In this document: positions 20,205-28,603 of the stretch, piece after piece | How positions within the stretch are numbered: position 1 is the first letter of the stretch | Layout: each line of letters begins with the position of its first letter | Assembly (NCBI GenBank): GCA_945288535.1 | Contig: CALYQQ010000002.1 | Coordinates: 1 to 64,000, forward strand | DNA: 64,000 nt | Source of the DNA: an uncultured Enterobacterales bacterium | Lineage (GTDB): Bacteria; Pseudomonadota; Gammaproteobacteria; Enterobacterales; CALYQQ01 | Direction of reading: 5' to 3' | The notes under the pieces: model-generated | Seen by the model: the letters and a program-made list of their open reading frames with translations, nothing else | What the model was told of the DNA's origin: nothing | The model's database searches: none | Position numbers and translations under genes: made by a program

Positions 20205-20728
20205 GTGAAATTATTGTTTTTAGATACAGGTACAGGAAGACCCTACAAAGAGTGAAATGTACAGCTATAGTACTTAATCTCCAACAAGAAATAGGACAGT
20301 TGTAATTGTTTGATTGTGGAGAAAGCACACAGCATCAACTGATGCATCGCAATATTAATATAAATAGACTGAAAAATATCTTTATTACTCACCTGCATGG
20401 TGATCACTTATTTGGTTTACCTGGTTTATTATTAAGTTTGTCATTAGTTGGCAATAGTGAGGGGATGACGCTGTTTGCTCCTGCCGGATTAAAGAAATAT
20501 ATTGAAACGTGCTATTTGATTAGTCAGACATTCCTAAATTATCCTTTGTACATTATTAAAATTGCAGAAGGTACAAATTTTAATAATAATTTATTTACAG
20601 GAGAAGCTACTATATTACAATATCGCATATTTTGTTATGGTCATTGTATTGATCGAGACCTTCCGTTTCAAGTCGAAATTATTTTAGCGGGAATGCTCTG
20701 CCAAAAAATGGAAGAAAAAATGAACTAA
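20205..20728 (+). pseudogene. rbn: Decayed and truncated RNase BN (tRNase Z family)
   Basis: The reading starts with a GTG at 20205 as VKLLFLDTGTGRP, meets a TGA at 20253, continues in another frame as TAIVLNLQQEIGQL, meets a TAA at 20303, and then stays open for 140 codons. The open part holds FDCGESTQHQL and the zinc motif HLHGDHLFGLPG of E. coli ElaC/RNase BN. The product would end near residue 170 of about 305, so the second half with the remaining metal ligands is gone. Two stops, a frame change and the truncation make this non-functional. Confidence 0.88.
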
Positions 20729-21394
20729 CCTGGCAGAAGAGATCAAGTTAACAGTAGTAATATGCTATCTTAATATTTTTCTTCGTTTAATGTTTTAGCT
20801 TAATTTAGTATTGGATTACTATAATTAATTTAGTTATCTAACGATATAAGATTATTAATTTAACATAATCATTGACATAATTTTAAAACTAACTAAAAGT
20901 TAGTAATAACGTAATTATAGATAACTAAAGATAGGAAGTAATTTATTTTTGGCAATAGAGCATTGGTCAATATGATAAATTAAGTTAACGTATATCTAGT
21001 TAAAATGGATAAAGTGGTTAAACCATCCTTATAAAATAGAAAAGATTATAGCTTATCATTATTACTTGAGAATACTCTCTGAATTTACTCCTTCTATATT
21101 ATTTAACCTTATTTTCATAAGAAAATAGAAGGTTATTAGAGTACACATAATAAACAACAATCAATAAGTATAATCTTTATATAAATAATACATGGCGTTA
21201 TTAATTCGTTGTGTGATAAATGGCGTATCTTTATTAAAAAATAATAAGCTATATTGATCTTATTTATTAAACTAATTTTAATGATATATTAATAATGGTT
21301 ATACAATAAAATAAAAATTACCTAAACTAAATTAAATAATAAAAAGAATAGATATTAGAATAAAATAAAAATCGTATAATAAGAATTCATACAA
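20729..21394. other. AT-rich non-coding stretch
   Basis: About 665 bp of AT-rich sequence between the rbn pseudogene and the L,D-transpeptidase gene. No gene or RNA is recognisable. The missing 3' half of rbn is not found here. Confidence 0.45.
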
Positions 21395-22267
21395 TTATCT
21401 TACAACATATTTGCGTCCTTGAACGCTTATATTTGGTACGCGTCGTTGTGATTGGAATACATCATACGCAGGTTTAAGTTCTTTCCAAAAAGCATAGTGA
21501 GCAGAATCTTTATATTTTTCCATATTGGCATCTTCCATTATGAACGGGAAGATATGAATTGGAATTTGTGATTGACCGCTGCCTAAAGCTTGGCTAACCA
21601 GAGCATAGATTTCTTCAATACCAAGATCTGTCATAGCGTAGCAACCAATAGATTTGCAATCACCATGGATCATAATATAGCTGCCTGTATAACCATTAGC
21701 GCGATCATATGCATTAGGATAACCAATATTAAATGAAAGATGATAGCGACTATTAGGATTTAACATATTTTTGCGCGTTGCATAAAACCCTTCTGGGCTT
21801 TTCTCATCTCCAGCAACCTTTTTAGGGCCTAAACCACCAGAAAATGTACAGATTTCCCATGTTTTATACAATTGAAAATTTCTACCTTTACGTTGATACC
21901 AAAGTTCTAAAAGCCCCTCCTGCTTAAATAATCTTAAGTAAAGATTGTCGCCTGGAACAGGCTCATTAGCCGTACTTATCGTCGCTACTTTTTGTACTAT
22001 TTTAGGTTTTTTAACTGCTGGTTGAGGTTTAACAACAGGTAAAGGGGGTTTTTCAATAATCAGTTGTTGCTGTTGTTCCGCTCTATCATCTTCAGGATCA
22101 GTAAGCAGATCAGCTTCAATAACTAAATCATTATTAATTATTCTTGGTTTTAAGCGATATTCGAGCAGCTGTTTATCCATATAATAATTGAATACAGCTG
22201 CCGATGAAGGGCTGGATAAAAAGACAGAAGTTATTATAAAAATTATTCTATTAAACTTTATCGCCAT
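21395..22267 (-). CDS. yafK: YafK/DpaA-type L,D-transpeptidase-fold protein
   Basis: The C-terminal 200 residues match E. coli YafK (DpaA), a YkuD-fold enzyme that detaches Braun lipoprotein from peptidoglycan. The active-site region MIHGDCKSIGCYAMTD with the catalytic Cys is intact, as are YSGGLGPK-like (FSGGLGPKKVAGDEKSPEGF) and NIGYPNAYDRA blocks. The N terminus has a hydrophobic signal segment (FNRIIFIITSVFLSSPSSA) followed by a linker of about 80 residues rich in Glu, Gln, Pro, Lys and Val that E. coli YafK lacks. The start at 22267 places the signal at the N terminus; a longer start at 22306 is possible. Confidence 0.85.
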   Translation of the reverse strand: MAIKFNRIIFIITSVFLSSPSSAAVFNYYMDKQLLEYRLKPRIINNDLVIEADLLTDPEDDRAEQQQQLIIEKPPLPVVKPQPAVKKPKIVQKVATISTANEPVPGDNLYLRLFKQEGLLELWYQRKGRNFQLYKTWEICTFSGGLGPKKVAGDEKSPEGFYATRKNMLNPNSRYHLSFNIGYPNAYDRANGYTGSYIMIHGDCKSIGCYAMTDLGIEEIYALVSQALGSGQSQIPIHIFPFIMEDANMEKYKDSAHYAFWKELKPAYDVFQSQRRVPNISVQGRKYVVR

Positions 22268-22810
22268 TGTATTTAACCAAATACCAGGGACAAAACGTCC
22301 TGTCATTAATATGAATATCTAAACCAAACATGAGTATGTTGCTACATATATATTTACGAAATAGTACTATATAATCGAAAAGAATCGCTACTTATATAAA
22401 TCCTGTCAAACACTTTATACAAATTAACTATGCAGAAGGATAAGCCATGATTAACTATTATTTTATATTTTAAATTTGTTTTGACTGCCGATTAAACACA
22501 GATCATTTTATATTATTCGTGATTATATAACGTTTCATTGTTAGGATCAATTTTAGTCACATATAACTAATTTATAAAATAAGTTAAGTTTTATAAAATC
22601 AAACTAATACTGATAAATTTTTTTAATTTATAGATAAAAAGAGTGATAGTTATTTTAAATTATTAATTATCAAATAATTTAAAAATAACAAATAAATAAT
22701 TTTTATATAAATAATTAACCAATAGTGAAATAAAAATATTTTTTGTTGTTAAATAAAAAATTAAAAAAAAGAAAAAATTAACTGATTAAATGTATTTATA
22801 ACATGCTCGA
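22268..22810. other. AT-rich spacer before the SorC-family gene
   Basis: About 540 bp with long A and T runs and no supported gene. It leads into the octanucleotide repeat at 22811. Confidence 0.45.
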
Positions 22811-22858
22811 TATGAACATATGAACATATGAACATATGAACATATGAACATATGAACA
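22811..22858 (+). repeat. Six tandem copies of TATGAACA
   Basis: Six perfect, uninterrupted copies of the 8-bp unit TATGAACA lie 94 bp upstream of the SorC-family regulator. Each junction creates GAACAT, the same half-site that appears as an inverted repeat upstream of tal. It could be an autoregulatory operator array or a slipping microsatellite in the promoter. Confidence 0.95.
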
Positions 22859-22951
22859 AATTGATTACTTTAGATAAAAATAAATATCTCTTATGGTATA
22901 GAGACGTATTTTCAATACGTATGATCAGTCCTTTATGGGTAGAATAACTAT

Positions 22952-23920
22952 ATGACGTTGTCTGAAAAAGATCGTGAAAATGAATTAATTACTGAAATTG
23001 CGGTAGCTTATTACGAACATGAGAAAACACAAGAAGAAATTGCGCATAAATTTGGGTTATCCCGAGTAAAAGTCGGGAGGTTACTAAAACGCGCCAGAGA
23101 AGAAGGTATTGTTGAAATTAATGTTCGTTATCATCCTGTATTTAGTTCTCAAATTGAACAACAACTTATACAACGTTTTGGTATAAAACGGGCATTAATT
23201 GCAGTCGATCATCAAGATGAAAAAGAGCAGCGTCGACAAGTTGGTTCTTTGGTAACAAATTATTTATGTAATACATTGAAAAATGGCATGATTGTTGCTA
23301 TAGGACAGGGGCGCAATGTTGCAGCTGTAGCAAACCATATAGGTATTTTTCCTGAGCGTCAATGTCGCTTCGTTTGTGGTATTGGTGGGACGCATCGTAC
23401 CGGTGAAAATATAGATGCCGATCATATTTGTCGTCAATTAGCCAAACAATTTAATGCGATAAGTGAAACACTTTATGCACCTGCCTATGTTGAAAAACGT
23501 GAGCTAAAAGAAAGTTTTATGCAAAATCGGGTGATTAAAGAAACGCTAGATCGTGGACGAAAAGCGGATATTGCTCTTGTAGGTATTGGCGATATGAATG
23601 TTAACTGCTATATGGTTCAACTGGGTTGGTTTACTCCACAAGAAATCATTGATGCTAATATCAATCAAGGCGTTATCGGCGAAATAGCTGGTTATGGTTT
23701 TTTTAACATACACGGAGAACCTGTTGATACAGTAATGAATGATCGTGTTATTGGTTTAAGCGTAGAAGAATTAAGGAAAATTCCATGTGTTATTGCTATC
23801 GCATCCGAAAATACAAAAGCAACTGCTATATTAGGTGCATTACGATCAGGAGTTATTGATGTTATTGCAACTAGTGCAACGAATGCTAGAACAGTGTTGA
23901 ATTTACAGCAGAATCATTAA
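22952..23920 (+). CDS. SorC-family sugar-binding transcription regulator
   Basis: A 322-residue regulator. The N terminus has a helix-turn-helix of the type KTQEEIAHKFGLSRVKVGRLL (about residues 29-49). The rest is the SorC/LsrR phosphosugar-binding domain, with ALIAVDHQ, VAIGQGRNVAAVA, GIGGTHRTGENIDADH, ALVGIGDM and an AIASENTKATAILGALRSG C-terminal region. Such proteins usually bind a phosphosugar and act as tetramers. It is followed on the same strand by tal and tkt, 400 bp away, suggesting it regulates them, with a pentose-phosphate-pathway sugar phosphate as a possible effector. This is inference. Confidence 0.88.
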   Translation: MTLSEKDRENELITEIAVAYYEHEKTQEEIAHKFGLSRVKVGRLLKRAREEGIVEINVRYHPVFSSQIEQQLIQRFGIKRALIAVDHQDEKEQRRQVGSLVTNYLCNTLKNGMIVAIGQGRNVAAVANHIGIFPERQCRFVCGIGGTHRTGENIDADHICRQLAKQFNAISETLYAPAYVEKRELKESFMQNRVIKETLDRGRKADIALVGIGDMNVNCYMVQLGWFTPQEIIDANINQGVIGEIAGYGFFNIHGEPVDTVMNDRVIGLSVEELRKIPCVIAIASENTKATAILGALRSGVIDVIATSATNARTVLNLQQNH

Positions 23921-24015
23921 TATAAACTTACAACATTTACTTTATATTATTTGTTCCAGCTTATTATAAAATAAAAGATTATTCGTGAGCTTATCTTTTG
24001 ATAACGTAATTTATC

Positions 24016-24044
24016 GAACATTAACAAATGTTCTCTCTATGTTC
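24016..24044 (+). promoter_or_regulatory. GAACAT half-sites upstream of tal
   Basis: GAACATT-AACA-AATGTTC forms a perfect inverted repeat at 24016-24033, and a further ATGTTC lies at 24039-24044. The GAACAT core equals the junction sequence of the TATGAACA repeats before the regulator gene. This is a candidate operator for the SorC-family protein. The rest of the 400-bp spacer shows no gene. Confidence 0.5.
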
Positions 24045-24320
24045 CTTTGAGCATTAAGTTAACTTCTGATATTATTTTTCGATAATGCACGGATTGGCTA
24101 TCTAGCTTGATAGGATGTTTCTTCATTAATAAAAGGATCTTCCACTTTGGATACGTCCGCAGTTTATTTTACCCTATTCACATCTCTTTATGACTAGCGG
24201 GCGAGTGACATATCCGGCAATCATTGTCTGTTTAATTTGGCTATATACGTAAATTATGTTGCGTATTTTTATTAAATAAAAAGTCGTACTTATAAAAATT
24301 TTATATTGAGGCAAATTATT

Positions 24321-25271
24321 ATGAACCAGCTAGATCAATTGAGAAATTATACTGTTGTTGTCGCTGATACGGGCGACATTGATTCTATTCACCAATTTTC
24401 TCCAGAAGATGCAACAACTAACCCTTCATTAGTATTAAAAGCTGCACAATTACCTCAATATAAACATTTGATTGATAATGCCATTTCTGTAGCTAAACAG
24501 AAAGGAGGAAGTAAACAAGAACAATTGACAAATGCTTGTGATCAAGTGGCAATTAATATTGGTTGTGAAGTGTTAAAATATATTCCTGGCAGAGTATCGA
24601 CAGAAGTTGATGCGCGTTTATCTTTCGATCAGCAATTGTGTATTGCTAAAGCGCGTAAGCTAATTAGTTTATATCAACAGGCTGGTATCGATAAATCACG
24701 CATTTTAATCAAGATAGCCGCGACTTGGGAAGGTATTCGCGCAGCTGAAGTATTAGAAAAAGAAGGGATCAATTGTAATCTAACATTACTTTTTTCTTTT
24801 GCTCAAGCGCGAGCATGTGCAGAAGCTGGCGTTTATCTAATTTCTCCGTTTGTTGGTCGTATTTATGACTGGTATCAGACTAAACAAAAGAGCGATGATT
24901 ATAATGTCGACCAAGATCCTGGTGTGATCTCGGTATGTACTATATACAACTATTATAAACAGCACGGTTATAAGACAATTGTTATGGGGGCAAGTTTTCG
25001 TAAAAAAGAGCAAATTTTAGCACTGGCGGGTTGTGATCGTTTGACAATTGCACCAGCGTTGTTACAAGAACTTACAGGATCTACCGTAAAGATTGAACGT
25101 CATTTAATATCGAAAGAGAACATAGATCCTCGTCCTACACCAATAAGTGAGGCTGAATATCGGTGGCAGCATAATAGTGATGCTATGGCAGTAGAAAAAC
25201 TGGCTGAGGGTATTCGCCTATTTGCAGCCGATCAGGAAAAATTAGAGGTAATGTTAGCCAATTTATTATAA
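24321..25271 (+). CDS. tal: Transaldolase
   Basis: Transaldolase moves a dihydroxyacetone unit between sugar phosphates in the non-oxidative pentose phosphate pathway. The 316-residue protein has the Schiff-base Lys131 ([13 protein letters not shown]), the [10 protein letters not shown] strand, and the GCDRLTIAP motif. Length equals E. coli TalA and TalB is one residue longer; mixed similarity prevents a firm A/B call. The ATG at 24321 has TGAGG nine bases upstream. It is 85 bp ahead of tkt on the same strand, like talA-tktB in E. coli. Confidence 0.96.
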   Translation: MNQLDQLRNYTVVVADTGDIDSIHQFSPEDATTNPSLVLKAAQLPQYKHLIDNAISVAKQKGGSKQEQLTNACDQVAINIGCEVLKYIPGRVSTEVDARLSFDQQLCIAKARKLISLYQQAGIDKSRILIKIAATWEGIRAAEVLEKEGINCNLTLLFSFAQARACAEAGVYLISPFVGRIYDWYQTKQKSDDYNVDQDPGVISVCTIYNYYKQHGYKTIVMGASFRKKEQILALAGCDRLTIAPALLQELTGSTVKIERHLISKENIDPRPTPISEAEYRWQHNSDAMAVEKLAEGIRLFAADQEKLEVMLANLL

Positions 25272-25356
25272 TGTAGCGTATTCTTTGCTTGACATTGTTT
25301 ACCGACTCAGGCAAAAGAAAATAAAATAACTTATTATTATTGCTGGAGAAAATATA

Positions 25357-27363
25357 ATGTCTGTCACGATAACATCATCGAAACAATTAGCTAATGCTAT
25401 TCGTGTGCTCAGTATGGATATTGTACAAAAAGCAAAATCAGGTCACCCAGGTGCACCAATGGGAATGGCTGACATTGCAGAAGTATTATGGCGTGGCTTC
25501 CTAAAACATAATCCGGCTAATCCAAACTGGGTTAACCGTGACCGCTTTATCCTATCAAATGGTCATGGTTCTGCATTACTTTATAGTTTATTACATTTAA
25601 CAGGATATGATGTTTCGGTTGAAGATTTAAAGCAATTTCGCCAGTTGAATTCTAAAACGCCAGGTCATCCTGAATATGGTTATACTGCAGGTGTAGAGAC
25701 CACAACAGGTCCTTTAGGACAAGGTTTGGCTAATGCTGTTGGTATGGCCTTGGCAGAAAAAACATTAGCAGCGCAATTCAATCGCCCTAATCATATTATT
25801 GTTGATCATTTTACTTATATATTTATGGGTGATGGTTGCTTAATGGAAGGGATTTCGCACGAAGCCTGTTCTCTCGCAGGGACGCTCAAACTAGGTAAGC
25901 TTATTGCATTTTATGATGACAATGGCATTTCTATCGATGGCGAAATTGAGGGTTGGTTCACTGACGATACCGCAAAACGCTTTGACGCTTATGGTTGGCA
26001 TGTTATTAGTGACATCGATGGTCATAACCCACAAGCAATACAAGCAGCTGTTGAGCAAGCACGCGCTATTACAGATAAGCCTTCTTTATTAATGTGTAAA
26101 ACTATTATCGGTTGTGGTTCACCTAATAAAGCAGGATCACATGAATGTCATGGTGCACCCTTAGGTGATATTGAAATTGAGGCAACGCGTAAAGCGTTAG
26201 CCTGGGCGCATGAACCATTTGTTTTTTCTAAAGAAATTTATGATGGCTGGAATGCAATAGAGGCAGGTAAAAAAGCCGAGCAAGCATGGCAATCACAATT
26301 TGCTGCATATCAGGATAATTATCCAGAGCTCGCGGCCGAATTTATGCGTCGTATTAATAAGACATTCCCTGAAAACTGGCAAGAAAATGCTAAAAAGTTT
26401 ATTCATCATTTACAGGATAATCCTGAATCTATTGCTAGCCGTAAAGCATCGCAAAATGCATTAGAAGCTTTTGGTAAGTTACTACCTGAGTTTATTGGTG
26501 GATCAGCTGATTTAGCACCAAGTAATTTGACTATGTGGTCTGGCTCTAAACCGATAAACGAAGATAGCGCGGGTAATTATATCCATTATGGGGTTCGTGA
26601 ATTTGGTATGTCCGCCATTATGAATGGTATAGCACTACATGGTGGATTTATCCCTTATGGTGCTACTTTTTTGATGTTTATGGAATATGCGCGTAATGCT
26701 GTGCGTATGGCAGCATTAATGAAAATTCGATCCATTTTTGTTTATACCCATGATTCTATTGGATTAGGTGAAGATGGCCCAACGCATCAACCTATTGAAC
26801 AAATAGCGAGTTTACGTTTAACACCCAATATGAGTACTTGGCGTCCTTGTGATCAGGTAGAATCTGCTATTGCCTGGCAATATGCTATTGAGCGTACTGA
26901 TGGCCCAACCTCATTAATTTTTTCACGGCAAAATCTAAAACAACAAGATCGCACATCGACACAGCTAAACAATGTATATCGAGGCGGATATATATTAAAA
27001 GATTGTGAAGGACAGCCAGAACTTATTCTGATTGCTACAGGATCAGAAGTGGAATTAGCTGTCATTGCTTATGAACAACTCACAAGTGAAGGTAAAAAAG
27101 TACGCGTCGTTTCTATGCCGGCGACTGATGTATTTGATAAACAATCGGTTGAATATAAGGAAAGTGTTTTACCTTCAGCCGTAACTGCTCGTTTAGCCAT
27201 AGAAGCAGGTATTGCTGATTTCTGGTATAAATATGTTGGGTTAAAAGGTCGTATCATTGGGATGCATTCATTTGGTGAATCAGCACCGGCAGATATCTTA
27301 TTTAAAGAATATGGATTTACTGTAGAAAATGTTGTTTCCCAAGCTAAAAAATTAGTTGAATAA
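25357..27363 (+). CDS. tkt: Transketolase
   Basis: Transketolase transfers two-carbon units using thiamine diphosphate. The 668-residue protein has the [15 protein letters not shown] terminus, the ThDP-binding GDGCLMEG near 155-162, the catalytic Glu region VREFGMSAI near 410, and the [15 protein letters not shown] signature. Length is in the usual range (663-670). The ATG is preceded by CTGGAGAA. It is in an operon with tal; together they link glycolytic and pentose phosphates. A hairpin downstream ends the unit. Confidence 0.97.
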   Translation: MSVTITSSKQLANAIRVLSMDIVQKAKSGHPGAPMGMADIAEVLWRGFLKHNPANPNWVNRDRFILSNGHGSALLYSLLHLTGYDVSVEDLKQFRQLNSKTPGHPEYGYTAGVETTTGPLGQGLANAVGMALAEKTLAAQFNRPNHIIVDHFTYIFMGDGCLMEGISHEACSLAGTLKLGKLIAFYDDNGISIDGEIEGWFTDDTAKRFDAYGWHVISDIDGHNPQAIQAAVEQARAITDKPSLLMCKTIIGCGSPNKAGSHECHGAPLGDIEIEATRKALAWAHEPFVFSKEIYDGWNAIEAGKKAEQAWQSQFAAYQDNYPELAAEFMRRINKTFPENWQENAKKFIHHLQDNPESIASRKASQNALEAFGKLLPEFIGGSADLAPSNLTMWSGSKPINEDSAGNYIHYGVREFGMSAIMNGIALHGGFIPYGATFLMFMEYARNAVRMAALMKIRSIFVYTHDSIGLGEDGPTHQPIEQIASLRLTPNMSTWRPCDQVESAIAWQYAIERTDGPTSLIFSRQNLKQQDRTSTQLNNVYRGGYILKDCEGQPELILIATGSEVELAVIAYEQLTSEGKKVRVVSMPATDVFDKQSVEYKESVLPSAVTARLAIEAGIADFWYKYVGLKGRIIGMHSFGESAPADILFKEYGFTVENVVSQAKKLVE

Positions 27364-27399
27364 TTCGGCTCATTTTATTTGTCATTTATGATGCTGTTT

Positions 27400-27433
27400 T
27401 TACTCCTGGGAAAATTGGTATTCTCAGGAGTAA
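27400..27433 (+). terminator. Probable terminator after tkt
   Basis: TTACTCCTGGGAA pairs with TTCTCAGGAGTAA with one G-T wobble, 37 bases past the tkt stop. The tail TTATTTCCTTAT is only moderately T-rich. Confidence 0.6.
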
Positions 27434-27885
27434 TTATTTCCTTATCTTTATAATTAATCCCTTCTTTTAGCTAATTGACCATCTAATGTTGTGATATCAA
27501 CACATAGAATATACGTAATACATAGTTAACTTACTGTATAATAAAGAATAATTTTTTTTGCTATATATAAACAATCATAAAAAAGTAATAAATTATAGAT
27601 ATTATTAATCAACATAAAATTCTTTTTAAGAAGAAAGCAAGTTATCACTATGATAATAGCGACCCTTAATTTGTTTTATTTACAGAAAATCAATATCTAA
27701 TTTGATAAATAACTGTTTATTTTTTTTCTTATATTAATGATTACTCAATATGACATATAGATAAAATAACTTCATGTAAAGTAAAATGAATTTTTTATTA
27801 TGGAACAATAATAATCACCTGTATATATCTTATTGTTTTATAAAATAAATCATACTGTTTTAAAAATAAGAATAATATGATTTAG
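27434..27885. other. AT-rich non-coding stretch upstream of malP
   Basis: No gene is supported here. In E. coli malT stands upstream of malPQ; neither malT nor a recognisable fragment of it is seen in the whole 27.4-28.6 kb interval. Confidence 0.45.
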
Positions 27886-28171
27886 ATGTTCTTGGGTCAG
27901 TATTATGTATTAAAGGTTATGAAGATGATTTAGCAATGATGAATACGACTCCATTTGCAAGTGATTCTACTATTTTATGCAAAATGACTATTATACTCGT
28001 GATGTTAAGAAACAAATCCATCGTGAAATTGTTGATATTCCTGGCCCAGTTGCTGTATTTCCTTTCTCTGTCATAAACGCTTTTTCTTTGGTGAATCACC
28101 CTGCTTAGGTCAAGATGGTTTACATTTTTATACGGAAAGTAAATGTGTCACCTGTCGTTGATTTGATAAAG
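27886..28171 (+). pseudogene. Unidentified decayed protein-coding remnant
   Basis: Protein-like stretches follow each other through frame changes: CIKGYEDDLAMMNTTPFASD, then YYTRDVKKQIHREIVDIPG followed by PVAVFPFS, then RFFFGESPCLGQDGLHFYTE and CVTCR. The paired cysteines at the end recall a small metal-binding site. I do not recognise the family. The stop codons and shifts show it is dead. A search of the three-frame translation would be decisive. Confidence 0.4.
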
Positions 28172-28560
28172 ATAAAATAAAATGGGATAAGTTGTTTAAT
28201 AGAATAACATCATTTAATTAGCTGAATTTAAAGATATTAGATTTTCAATTAACATAACAATCTCAAAAAGTCGATTAGAAATACCGACTTTTTGAGCTTT
28301 TATTATAAAAATATGCAGTTAGTCAAAAAATGCGAAATTAATGACTAATAACCAATCGATTCTCACAAATAGCTCATAGTTAGCAGCAAGCATTCTTGTC
28401 ATAATCACAGTGTTACATACCGCGAATAAAATTAGTAACTAATTAACCCTATGCTTTAATGTAATAGCAAAAATAAGATTTGCTACGCTTTATAGATATA
28501 GATTATTTCTTTACGTCTATTTGAGGATATCAATAGTAGACAGTTACAGCAAAGATTGAA

Positions 28561-28587
28561 CGCCAAGACTACGCAGTAGTATTGGCG
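28561..28587 (+). promoter_or_regulatory. Hairpin just upstream of malP
   Basis: CGCCAAGACTAC at 28561-28572 and GTAGTATTGGCG at 28576-28587 are inverted with one mismatch and a 3-base loop. It ends 16 bases before the malP ATG, directly beside the ribosome site. It may be an operator or a translational control hairpin. No MalT boxes are seen in this leader. Confidence 0.55.
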
Positions 28588-28603
28588 ATATAGAGATTGG
28601 CTT

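Noticed and set aside
22811-22858. TATGAACA array as a CRISPR
   Set aside because: The unit is only 8 bp with no spacers; it is a simple tandem repeat.
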